Source: Tamlana sp038148895 (GTDB taxonomy: Bacteria; Bacteroidota; Bacteroidia; Flavobacteriales; Flavobacteriaceae). From it: a DNA stretch of 64,000 nucleotides. Positions 26,830 to 33,945 of the stretch are shown here, piece by piece. The stretch lies in NCBI GenBank assembly GCA_038148895.1, contig JBBVGQ010000004.1; one strand, 5' to 3'. Each line of letters opens with the position of its first letter. Within the stretch, counting starts at the first letter, position 1. A program made the translations under genes and the position numbers. The notes beneath the pieces are model-generated. The model did not search any database. It saw only the letters and a program-made list of their open reading frames with translations, and had not been told where the DNA came from.

Positions 26830-27435
26830 TTAATCATTAACAAAAACAAATAAAGCCCCAGATTCGAAGGTAATGGTAACTTCATCTTCTATGGCCACAT
26901 TTCTAGTTCCAATCCTGCCGCCAAAAGTCAGGCTTTCATTATAGAGTGGATATTGTAATCCTGATGTGACAATCCCCAATGCTTCTGGAAATGGTACCAA
27001 CGACACCGTTTTGCCTTTACAGTGATTAATTCTTGTGGTTTTATCAGCTAAAAAATAATAGCCGTAATTATCAAAAAAAGTGAGGTTCAATTTGGGTTTC
27101 CATTTTATGGCGGTACTTAAATTACCTAAAAAATGATCCTGCTCTTTCCCACTTGCACCGTAAACATGAATATTAGAGAAGTCTCGTTCTTTTAAAATCT
27201 TGAGTGCTTTTTCAAAATCAGTATAATCTTGATTTGGGGTAGTAATTGTCTCAATGTTTATGGGTAATTTTTCCAAAGCATCAAAGTCACCACAAATAAA
27301 ATCTGGAGTAATGTTATTTTCAGCCAAAAACCTATAGGCACCATCGGTAGCACAAACCAAATCATATTCCGATAAATTTGGCAGTTTGTTTGGCTGCTCA
27401 CCATCTATTAAGATAAATGCTTTTTTTAAATGCAT
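26830..27435 (-). CDS. Thiamine diphosphokinase
   Basis: 201 residues from the ATG at 27435 (MHLKKAFILIDGEQPNKLP). Converts thiamine plus ATP to thiamine diphosphate. Family marks are CATDGAYRFL, the acidic motif FICGDFDAL, GASGKEQDHFLGNLSTAI in the middle, and a C-terminal domain with SLVPFPEALGIVTSGLQYPL and GTRNVA. An upstream TTG at 27450 would extend the frame by five codons, but it overlaps the promoter -7 element, so the ATG is chosen. The message is therefore leaderless or nearly so. It probably leads a three-gene operon with the Gfo/Idh oxidoreductase and the xylanase. Confidence 0.9.
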   Translation of the reverse strand: MHLKKAFILIDGEQPNKLPNLSEYDLVCATDGAYRFLAENNITPDFICGDFDALEKLPINIETITTPNQDYTDFEKALKILKERDFSNIHVYGASGKEQDHFLGNLSTAIKWKPKLNLTFFDNYGYYFLADKTTRINHCKGKTVSLVPFPEALGIVTSGLQYPLYNESLTFGGRIGTRNVAIEDEVTITFESGALFVFVND

Positions 27436-27439
27436 CTGA

Positions 27440-27447
27440 CAAAAATA
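27440..27447 (-). promoter_or_regulatory. -7 element of the thiamine diphosphokinase gene
   Basis: The minus strand reads TATTTTTG (TAnnTTTG), ending 4 bp before the ATG at 27435. Transcription would start at or next to the start codon, which argues for a leaderless message and against the upstream TTG start. Confidence 0.55.
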
Positions 27448-27513
27448 CAAAAGGGTTCGAAACTTTTATATTTCAATTTCTAATCCCAAACGTAAATTAT
27501 ATTTCCTTTTAGC

Positions 27514-28014
27514 CTAGAGAAAAAGCAAAACAAATGTTAAAACAACTCCAAAAAAGGTAAAATACAACCCCTTATTGAAAATCTTGGTTTTTGGCAAAAA
27601 CATCCAAAATGATGAAATGGCAAAAAACAATAAAGACAACCCGAAAAAAACGTTTAACCAATATAGAGGTTCTTTAGAACTAGATTTATGAAGTTTGGTC
27701 ATTTTGTTGAGTACAAAAGGCAATTCTTTATTCGTATAAATTGCTTCACCAGTAGATTTGTTGTACTGGCCATCTTCAAAAAATAAAATATCGTTTTCTG
27801 CCTTTAGTATTTTTAGATTTTTTCTTCGAAGTTCTTTGCCCAATTCTTGCGCAGAAATATTTGATTTTAAAGTTTTTTCAACCTTCACTTCCCTTTTCAA
27901 AAATTCGGTATCCCTAAAAACTAAAACAACGCCACTTAATGCATAAACTGTCATTATTCCTACCAAGAAGAACCCTAAATAGCGATGTACTATTCGCATG
28001 TATTTATTCATCAT
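27514..28014 (-). CDS. PepSY-associated membrane protein
   Basis: 166 residues from the ATG at 28014 (MMNKYMRIVHRYLGFFLVGIM); a TTG at 28029 is less likely. The first helix with RIVHRYLGFFLVGIMTVYALSGVVLVFRD is the PepSY-associated TM hallmark with a conserved His. A short periplasmic PepSY-like segment (KEVKVEKTLK to ILFFEDGQYN) follows, and two C-terminal helices include PLYWLNVFFGLSLLFFAISSF. Relatives occur with iron-uptake or ferric-reductase genes, but none lies beside this one. It is shorter than the full 350-500 residue family, with only three helices. It appears to be monocistronic. Confidence 0.8.
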   Translation of the reverse strand: MMNKYMRIVHRYLGFFLVGIMTVYALSGVVLVFRDTEFLKREVKVEKTLKSNISAQELGKELRRKNLKILKAENDILFFEDGQYNKSTGEAIYTNKELPFVLNKMTKLHKSSSKEPLYWLNVFFGLSLLFFAISSFWMFLPKTKIFNKGLYFTFFGVVLTFVLLFL

Positions 28015-28102
28015 TACCTTATTTTGCAATAGGACTAAATTACTTTAATAAAGTTTAATAACCCTTCCAGAAAAGTTTACATTATCTAACAGGATAAGTC
28101 AC

Positions 28103-28138
28103 AAAAAAAATCCCGAGCAAAAAGCACAGGATTTTTTT
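28103..28138 (-). terminator. Terminator of the ferredoxin gene
   Basis: In minus-strand reading, AAATCCTGTGC, loop TTTTT, then GCTCGGGATT form a stem with one mismatch and one G-U pair, followed by a run of eight T. It starts 22 bp past the ferredoxin stop. A-tracts on the other side make it potentially bidirectional. Confidence 0.75.
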
Positions 28139-28160
28139 ATAATATATTTTCGATTGCCAA

Positions 28161-28514
28161 CTAGTCCTCTGGATGCATGAAGCGTTGTTTAGCCAACAAT
28201 TCTTCCTCCGTTTCTTCGTGGTCTTCATCAGGAACACAACAATCTACCGGGCATACTGCAGCACATTGTGGTTCGTCATGAAAACCTTTACACTCGGTAC
28301 ATTTGTCTGGAACAATGTAGTATAGCTCATCACTGATTGGTTCTTGAGCCTCGTCGGCATCAACTTCTTTCCCGTTTGTTAGCACCACTGTACCTTCTAA
28401 ACTGGTGCCATCTTTATAGCGCCAATCGTCCGCACCTTCATATATTGCTGTATTTGGGCACTCGGGTTCGCAAGCACCACAATTTATACATTCGTCTGTT
28501 ATTATAATTGCCAT
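28161..28514 (-). CDS. 2[4Fe-4S] ferredoxin, long-loop type
   Basis: 117 residues from the ATG at 28514 (MAIIITDECINCGACEPECP); a longer frame to 28586 crosses the promoter and is rejected. The first cluster motif is C9xxC12xxC15xxxC19P. The second is CTECKGFHDEPQCAAVCP (CX2CX8CX3C), the long-spacing pattern of Alvin-type ferredoxins with unusually low redox potentials. About 50 residues separate the clusters, and the tail is acidic (EDHEETEEELL). It is a cytoplasmic electron carrier. It is divergent from the acyl-CoA reductase gene and shares overlapping promoters with it. Confidence 0.93.
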   Translation of the reverse strand: MAIIITDECINCGACEPECPNTAIYEGADDWRYKDGTSLEGTVVLTNGKEVDADEAQEPISDELYYIVPDKCTECKGFHDEPQCAAVCPVDCCVPDEDHEETEEELLAKQRFMHPED

Positions 28515-28529
28515 AGCGTTTTTTCTTTC

Positions 28530-28575
28530 TAACTTTGCAGTCGCAAAAATAAAGCCAAAACCCTTCATAACCAAA
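28530..28575. promoter_or_regulatory. Overlapping divergent promoters, ferredoxin and acyl-CoA reductase
   Basis: Plus strand: TTG at 28508-28510, 19 bp, then TAACTTTG at 28530-28537. Minus strand: TTTG (CAAA at 28572-28575), 20 bp, then TATTTTTG (28544-28551). Both fit the Bacteroidota -33/-7 consensus. The two -7 elements are only 6 bp apart, so polymerase binding at one should exclude the other. Confidence 0.65.
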
Positions 28576-28580
28576 TTAAG

Positions 28581-29642
28581 ATGCAATTACCTGAAAGAAT
28601 TAACGCTTTTGTAAAATTAGGAGATTTTTTAAGGCAATTTTCTAATGATGTTATTCTAAAGGCGGACAATATTGCACATAATGACCTGTTTTTTGATGGT
28701 TTTAAGCATCAACTAAAATTGGCTGAAGAACATAATGGATGGTTTACCTCAGAAAACATGCGTTTCGCCATAAAAGGATGGGCTGATTTGCTAACGACCG
28801 AAAATCTAAATAAATGGCTTAAGCCCTACCAAATTAATAATGTTTCACCTAAAAAAGTGGCCATAATTATGGCGGGAAATATACCTTTGGTTGGGTTTCA
28901 TGATTTTTTATCGGTATTGATTACGGGCCATGAGGTTTTGGTAAAACAATCGTCAAGCGATAAACATTTGCTTCCGTTTTTGACCAAGTATTTGGAATAT
29001 GTTGAACCTCAATTTAAAGGGAAAATAAATTTCACAGAAGCCAAGGTTGAAGATTTTGATGCAGTTATTGCCACAGGCAGCAATAATACGGCAAGGTATT
29101 TTGAATACTATTTTAAAGGTAAACCTTCCATCATCAGAAACAACAGGAATTCGGTTGCTGTTTTAACAGGTAATGAATCGACCGAAGATTTAAAAAACCT
29201 TGCTGAAGATATTTTTAGATACTATGGCTTAGGTTGCAGAAATGTATCAAAACTTTTTGTGCCAAAAGACTATAAATTTGATGCTTTTTTTGAAGCCATT
29301 TACCATTGGCACCCCATTATTGACCGAGTAAAATATGCCAATAATTACGACTACAACAAAGCGGTGTATTTAATGAGCGAATTCGACATGCTCGAGAACG
29401 GATTTTTCATGATAAAAGAAGACGAAAGGTATGCATCGCCCATAGCTACGGCATTCTATGAATATTATGACGACACAGCTAGTCTTAAAGAAAAACTGGA
29501 AACCGAAAAAAACAAAATTCAATGCATTGTTTCGCAAGGGTTTGTTGAAAATGAAATTCCCTTTGGACAGACACAAAAACCGCAACTTTGGGATTATGCG
29601 GATAGTGTAGATTCCATTGAATTTTTGTTAGCAATTTCTTGA
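28581..29642 (+). CDS. Acyl-CoA reductase (LuxC-like aldehyde dehydrogenase fold)
   Basis: 353 residues. It has the shape of the bacterial acyl-CoA reductase family: VAIIMAGNIPLVGFHDFLSVL (nucleotide-binding segment, about 94-114), ATGSNNTARYFEYYF (about 155-169), and the active-site Cys in YYGLGCRNVSKLFVP (about 220). These NAD(P)H-dependent enzymes reduce acyl-CoA to aldehyde. It is shorter than LuxC (about 480) but typical of Flavobacteriaceae. The gene is divergent from the ferredoxin and followed 73 bp later by serC, an order I recall as common in this family. The acyl substrate is unknown. Confidence 0.85.
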   Translation: MQLPERINAFVKLGDFLRQFSNDVILKADNIAHNDLFFDGFKHQLKLAEEHNGWFTSENMRFAIKGWADLLTTENLNKWLKPYQINNVSPKKVAIIMAGNIPLVGFHDFLSVLITGHEVLVKQSSSDKHLLPFLTKYLEYVEPQFKGKINFTEAKVEDFDAVIATGSNNTARYFEYYFKGKPSIIRNNRNSVAVLTGNESTEDLKNLAEDIFRYYGLGCRNVSKLFVPKDYKFDAFFEAIYHWHPIIDRVKYANNYDYNKAVYLMSEFDMLENGFFMIKEDERYASPIATAFYEYYDDTASLKEKLETEKNKIQCIVSQGFVENEIPFGQTQKPQLWDYADSVDSIEFLLAIS

Positions 29643-29715
29643 AAAAATTATTGATTTTATAACATATAATCCCTAATTAATTAGCAACTTTGCATCCTAA
29701 TTTTTATAAGACAAA

Positions 29716-30780
29716 ATGAAAAAACATAACTTTAGCGCAGGACCTAGTATTTTACCTCAAGAGGTATTATTAAAAGCTTCCCAAGCTGTAATGGACTTTA
29801 ATAATTCTGGTTTATCTTTAATTGAAATATCACATAGAAGCAAGGATTTTGTTGATGTCATGGAGAAAGCAAGAGCTTTGGTTTTAGAGCTTCTTGGTTT
29901 GGAAGGCAAAGGATATAAAGCACTTTTTTTACAAGGTGGTGCAAGTACCCAGTTTTTGATGGTGGCCATGAACCTTTTGGAAAAAAGAGCGGGTTACTTA
30001 AATACTGGTGCATGGAGTGAAAAAGCTATAAAGGAAGCTAAAATGTTGGATGATATTTACGAAGTGGCTTCATCAAAAGAGGCAAACTTTAACTACATCC
30101 CGAAAGGGTACTCCATTCCTGAAGATTATGATTATTTTCACTGTACTTCAAACAATACCATTTTTGGTACTCAAATGAAATCTTTTCCTGATTCGCCAAT
30201 CCCAATGGTTTGCGACATGAGTAGCGATATCTTTTCACGTCAGTTGGATTTTTCAAAATTCGGATTAATCTATGCTGGTGCACAAAAAAATATGGGACCG
30301 GCAGGTACAACACTTGTGGTTGTTAAAGAAGATATTCTTGGAAAAGTTTCCCGTAAAATTCCATCTATCATGGATTACAAAAAACATATTGCCAATGGCA
30401 GTATGTTAAACACCCCTCCTGTATTTGCGGTTTATACCTCTATGTTGACTTTGGAATGGTTAAAAAGCATTGGTGGTATCGCAGGAATTGAAAAAGAAAA
30501 CGAAAAGAAAGCGCGTTTAATGTATTCTGAAATAGATTTAAACCCATTGTTTAAAGGATTTGCTGCCAAAGAAGATAGATCAGATATGAACGCTACGTTC
30601 AACCTAACCAACGACAACCTGAAAGACACTTTTGATACCATGTTGAAAGAAGCTGGTATTAGTGGTGTTAATGGTCATAGAAGTGTGGGTGGCTACAGAG
30701 CCTCTATGTACAACGCTCTTCCTATTGATAGCGTAAAAGCTTTGGTTGAAGTGATGAGCGAATTGGAGAGCAAAGCATAA
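29716..30780 (+). CDS. serC: Phosphoserine aminotransferase
   Basis: 354 residues, standard SerC length. Catalyses 3-phosphohydroxypyruvate plus glutamate to phosphoserine, step two of serine synthesis, and acts in vitamin B6 synthesis. Visible marks are HNFSAGPSILPQEVL at the N-terminus, EISHRSKDF, LFLQGGASTQF (about 74-84), YFHCTSNNTIFG, and the PLP lysine Lys191 in YAGAQKNMGPAGTT. The C-terminus has GHRSVGGYRASMYNA. It is followed 75 bp later by serA. Confidence 0.96.
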   Translation: MKKHNFSAGPSILPQEVLLKASQAVMDFNNSGLSLIEISHRSKDFVDVMEKARALVLELLGLEGKGYKALFLQGGASTQFLMVAMNLLEKRAGYLNTGAWSEKAIKEAKMLDDIYEVASSKEANFNYIPKGYSIPEDYDYFHCTSNNTIFGTQMKSFPDSPIPMVCDMSSDIFSRQLDFSKFGLIYAGAQKNMGPAGTTLVVVKEDILGKVSRKIPSIMDYKKHIANGSMLNTPPVFAVYTSMLTLEWLKSIGGIAGIEKENEKKARLMYSEIDLNPLFKGFAAKEDRSDMNATFNLTNDNLKDTFDTMLKEAGISGVNGHRSVGGYRASMYNALPIDSVKALVEVMSELESKA

Positions 30781-30855
30781 TAAAATTTAATTTAAAGTTA
30801 AATGGTTTTGTTCATTGAACTATCACCTTTTAACTTTTAACTACTAACTAAAATA

Positions 30856-31809
30856 ATGAAAGTATTAGCAAACGACGGTATCTCAAAAAGTGGTATCGAT
30901 GCATTGGAAAAAGGAGGCTATGAAGTAATTACTACTACCGTGGCCCAAGAACAATTAAGTAACTACATCAACGAAAAAGCCATAAAAGTTTTATTGGTTC
31001 GTAGTGCTACAACCGTACGAAAAGATTTAATTGATGCCTGTCCTGGATTAAAGATCATTGGTCGTGGTGGCGTTGGTATGGACAATATTGATGTGGATTA
31101 TGCCAAAAGCAAAGGCATTCATGTAATCAACACGCCTGCTTCATCTTCGCACTCTGTGGCAGAATTGGTGTTTGGTCATTTTTACGGATTGGCGCGTTTT
31201 TTACATAACTCCAACCGCGATATGCCTTTGGAAGGTGATACCAACTTTGGCAAATTAAAGAAAGCGTACGCTAAAGGTATTGAGCTAAAAGGTAAAACCT
31301 TGGGTGTTTTAGGATTTGGCCGTATTGGCCAAGCTACTGCAAAAGTAGGTTTGGGAGCTGGCATGAAAGTGGTTGCTTTTGATCCTTTTATTGAAAAAGC
31401 TAATTTGGAATTAGACTTTTTTGATGGGCAAAAAGTAAACTTCGACATTAAAACCATTTCAAAGGAAGAGGTTTTAAAACAGTCAGATTTTATCACATTA
31501 CACGTTCCTGCACAGAAGGATTATGTTATTGACGAAGCAGAATTTAACATGATGAAAGATGGTGTTATCATCGCCAACGCAGCACGTGGTGGTGTGGTAA
31601 ACGAAGTAGCTCTTGTAAAAGCCATTGAAAGTGGTAAAGTTGCCAGAGCAGCCTTGGATGTTTTTGAAAACGAACCTAAGCCAGAAATGCAATTGTTGAT
31701 GAATCCTGCGTTGTCTTTAACGCCACACACAGGAGCAGCAACCAACGAGGCACAAGATAGAATTGGTACAGAATTGGCATCACAAATTATTACGCTAATG
31801 GCCCAATAA
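30856..31809 (+). CDS. serA: D-3-phosphoglycerate dehydrogenase (short form)
   Basis: 317 residues. Oxidises 3-phosphoglycerate with NAD in step one of serine synthesis. Motifs: GRGGVGMDNIDVDYA (about 71-85), the Rossmann GVLGFGRIGQATAKVG (about 151-166), the catalytic Arg in NAARGGVVNE (about 234-243), the Glu in DVFENEPKP, and the His in LTPHTGAATNEA (about 291). It lacks the C-terminal ACT regulatory domain, so serine feedback inhibition through ACT is not expected. It forms a two-gene unit with serC and ends in a strong terminator. Confidence 0.9.
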   Translation: MKVLANDGISKSGIDALEKGGYEVITTTVAQEQLSNYINEKAIKVLLVRSATTVRKDLIDACPGLKIIGRGGVGMDNIDVDYAKSKGIHVINTPASSSHSVAELVFGHFYGLARFLHNSNRDMPLEGDTNFGKLKKAYAKGIELKGKTLGVLGFGRIGQATAKVGLGAGMKVVAFDPFIEKANLELDFFDGQKVNFDIKTISKEEVLKQSDFITLHVPAQKDYVIDEAEFNMMKDGVIIANAARGGVVNEVALVKAIESGKVARAALDVFENEPKPEMQLLMNPALSLTPHTGAATNEAQDRIGTELASQIITLMAQ

Positions 31810-31839
31810 TAATAAAATGTGACCATAAGGTTAAAATTG

Positions 31840-31871
31840 AGTCCTAACTTCATAAGTTGGGACTTTTTTTT
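31840..31871 (+). terminator. Terminator of the serC-serA unit
   Basis: AGTCCTAACTT (31840-31850), loop CAT, AAGTTGGGACT (31854-31864): an 11-bp stem with one G-U pair, followed by a T8 run. Confidence 0.92.
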
Positions 31872-31924
31872 GTACATTGTTTGTCCGAATTTTTTCTAAT
31901 CTTTTTAAAACAAAATAAATTATC

Positions 31925-32563
31925 ATGTCCGGAATTCTAGATTTATTAAACAGCGACTTGGGTAAAACCCTTATCAATGGTGTTTCAAGTCAAACCAATC
32001 AACCGCAAAACAAAACGCAAGATGTATTGACTATGGCTTTGCCTGTTTTAATGCAAGCTATGAGACGAAATGCAGCAACACCTCAAGGTGCTGAAGGCTT
32101 AATGAGTGCTTTAAGCAACAAACATGACGGAAGTATTTTAGACAACCTCAGTGGCCTATTCAGTGGAGGTGTAGATTCCAATGTTCTTGATGATGGTAGT
32201 AAAATTCTTGGGCATGTATTAGGCAACAAGCAACCTCGTGTTGAGCAAGCACTAGGCGCCAAAGCGGGCATGGACGCTGGTTCCGTAGCACAAATATTAA
32301 AGGTGGCTGCGCCAATTTTAATGGGTGTTTTAGGAAAACAGACCAGACAAAACAACGTGAACAGCCAAAGCGGTATTGAAAGCTTATTGGGAGGTTTAAT
32401 ACAAGGAAACTCGCCAAAACAAGAGCAAAGCTTCTTGGAATCTATTTTGGACGCTGATGGAGACGGAAGCGTTATTGACGATGTTGCCGGAATGGTTTTA
32501 GGGGGCAATAAAAAGAAAGGTGGCCTTGGAGGTTTATTGGGTGGCCTTTTCGGAAAAAGATAA
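31925..32563 (+). CDS. DUF937 domain protein
   Basis: 212 residues beginning MSGILDLLNSDLGKTLINGV, which is typical of DUF937 proteins. It has two helical repeats with ALPVLMQAMRRNAATPQGAEGLMSAL and VAAPILMGVLGKQTRQ, a calcium-like DADGDGSVIDD near residue 177, and a Gly/Lys-rich tail (GLGGLLGGLFGKR). No signal peptide is seen. The function of the family is unknown. It is preceded and followed by terminators, so it is expressed alone. Confidence 0.85.
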   Translation: MSGILDLLNSDLGKTLINGVSSQTNQPQNKTQDVLTMALPVLMQAMRRNAATPQGAEGLMSALSNKHDGSILDNLSGLFSGGVDSNVLDDGSKILGHVLGNKQPRVEQALGAKAGMDAGSVAQILKVAAPILMGVLGKQTRQNNVNSQSGIESLLGGLIQGNSPKQEQSFLESILDADGDGSVIDDVAGMVLGGNKKKGGLGGLLGGLFGKR

Positions 32564-32587
32564 GTACTTCTTTATCATATCCAAACA

Positions 32588-32620
32588 AGCGTCGAATATT
32601 AGTTTTTCGGCGCTTTTTTT
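32588..32620 (+). terminator. Terminator of the DUF937 gene
   Basis: AGCGTCGA (32588-32595) pairs with TCGGCGCT (32607-32614) with one G-U pair and a loop of about 11 bases, followed by a T run to 32620. Confidence 0.85.
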
Positions 32621-32781
32621 ATTAAAACAATCTTGAATAAAAGTTTATACAGAAATGATTTTTGTAACTTTAATGATAAGCCAATTGTTTCCCTCGACGG
32701 AAACCCCATTTAACTCATTGTAGCTTTTAAAAGGCTTCTCTGGGTACTACTTTTGAAGGTATATTCTAAAACATTCAAGCC

Positions 32782-33219
32782 ATGAAAAAACTCATCTACA
32801 TTCTATTAATTTCAGCTTTCCTATTTAATTGTAATACAACAAAACAAACCGCTTCAAAAAAAGATGAACGGTTGGAAAATGTAAAGGAAAATGACACTGT
32901 TAAAATTGCCAATGAAGAACTGGAATATGAAATCATAATTATTGAACCAGGCTTCAATTTTTGGGTAGCCAGCAGAGCCAGACCCCGTGGGTTTTATTCA
33001 CAACAATACCTAGAGAACAGAAACTTTCAATATGTTTTGGAATGGAACCAACGAGTGCTCCAACCGCAACAATACAACCCTCAGCTATATGAAATGCAAA
33101 TTAACTACCAACAGAATATTGACTATGGCTATGAAGTTAATTATTTGTTGTACAATTACTTTATCTATTTTCAAATGACCTACAATCAGAGATTGGGGCC
33201 TTGGATGCCTAGAATTTAA
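32782..33219 (+). CDS. DUF6146-type lipoprotein
   Basis: 145 residues with a lipoprotein signal (MKKLIYILLISAFLFNC, Cys17). It contains the aromatic/Gln-rich segment FWVASRARPRGFYSQQYLENRN and many Tyr and Asn residues (YNPQLYEMQINYQQNIDYGYEVNYLLYNYF), a composition characteristic of this Flavobacteriaceae-restricted family. The function is unknown. A -7 element (TACTTTTG, 32748-32755) lies 27 bp upstream. The gene is followed closely by two small envelope genes and a TonB receptor. Confidence 0.8.
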   Translation: MKKLIYILLISAFLFNCNTTKQTASKKDERLENVKENDTVKIANEELEYEIIIIEPGFNFWVASRARPRGFYSQQYLENRNFQYVLEWNQRVLQPQQYNPQLYEMQINYQQNIDYGYEVNYLLYNYFIYFQMTYNQRLGPWMPRI

Positions 33220-33246
33220 ATCCGTTTTCATTATTTTTGCATCAAA

Positions 33247-33558
33247 TTGCAAATTTTGGAAAAATTAAAAACGCGTTGGGGCATTGAAAGTAATTGGCAA
33301 GTGGCACTTATATTCATTGTCTTTGCCATTACAGGCTCTACAGCATCTTACATCGGAAAACCCATTTTAAGCTTTCTGCATATTGATACTGAAAGTTTTG
33401 GCACATTTGGCTATTGGACGATTAGAATCATACTTCTTTTTATTGTTTACCAGTTTATGCTCGTGTTTTTTGGGTGGCTATTTGGTCAATATAAGTTCTT
33501 TTGGAATTTTGAAAAAAAGATGCTCCGCAGAATTGGTTTTAAACGTTTTGTAGATTAG
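33247..33558 (+). CDS. DUF6787-type small membrane protein
   Basis: 103 residues from a TTG at 33247; a second TTG at 33256 (MEKLKTRWGIESNW) is equally possible and no ATG is nearby. Two hydrophobic helices (VALIFIVFAITGSTASYI and IRIILLFIVYQFMLVFFGWLFG) and a basic aromatic C-terminus (FFWNFEKKMLRRIGFKRF) suggest an inner-membrane protein. A TATTTTTG element at 33232-33239 would start transcription at or near the start codon. The function is unknown. Confidence 0.75.
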   Translation: MQILEKLKTRWGIESNWQVALIFIVFAITGSTASYIGKPILSFLHIDTESFGTFGYWTIRIILLFIVYQFMLVFFGWLFGQYKFFWNFEKKMLRRIGFKRFVD

Positions 33559-33891
33559 TTGAACGACCTAAAAAAACATATCGTTTTTAGAGTTTTTACA
33601 CTGCTTTTAGTGGCAGCTTTATTATTGCCGGCCTCAATAAAAATGGTGCACATTTTTCAGCATCATAATCATGAAGTTTGTAATGGCGATAGTACCACCC
33701 ATCTACATAAAGTGGATTTAGATTGTGATTTTCAAAAGTTCCAAATCTATAATTACTTTACGTTTTCAGATTTACATTTTCAACTGTTTTCACCCACCGA
33801 AACCTCAGAAAAACAGGTATCATTTTATCAGTTTTTAAGTAAATACCAACGTTTACACTTTTCGCTTCGGGGGCCTCCCGTTTTAATTTAA
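33559..33891 (+). CDS. Small His-rich exported protein linked to a TonB receptor
   Basis: 110 residues. The TTG start abuts the upstream TAG, implying translational coupling. One N-terminal hydrophobic helix (VFRVFTLLLVAALLLPASI) is followed by a His/Cys/Asp-rich segment (HIFQHHNHEVCNGDSTTHLHKVDLDCDF), a likely metal-binding face. The C-terminus is aromatic (FLSKYQRLHFSLRGPP). It precedes by 54 bp a TonB receptor that also carries a His-rich loop, so it is probably part of metal (zinc?) uptake. No named family is recognised. Confidence 0.65.
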   Translation: MNDLKKHIVFRVFTLLLVAALLLPASIKMVHIFQHHNHEVCNGDSTTHLHKVDLDCDFQKFQIYNYFTFSDLHFQLFSPTETSEKQVSFYQFLSKYQRLHFSLRGPPVLI

Positions 33892-33945
33892 TAAGCAATC
33901 AAGCTATATCAGCTTCACATATTATTAAATTAAATACATTTTTAA

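Noticed and set aside
28515..28586. Longer ferredoxin start at 28586
   Set aside because: The extra 24 codons cross the promoter elements and are not ferredoxin-like.
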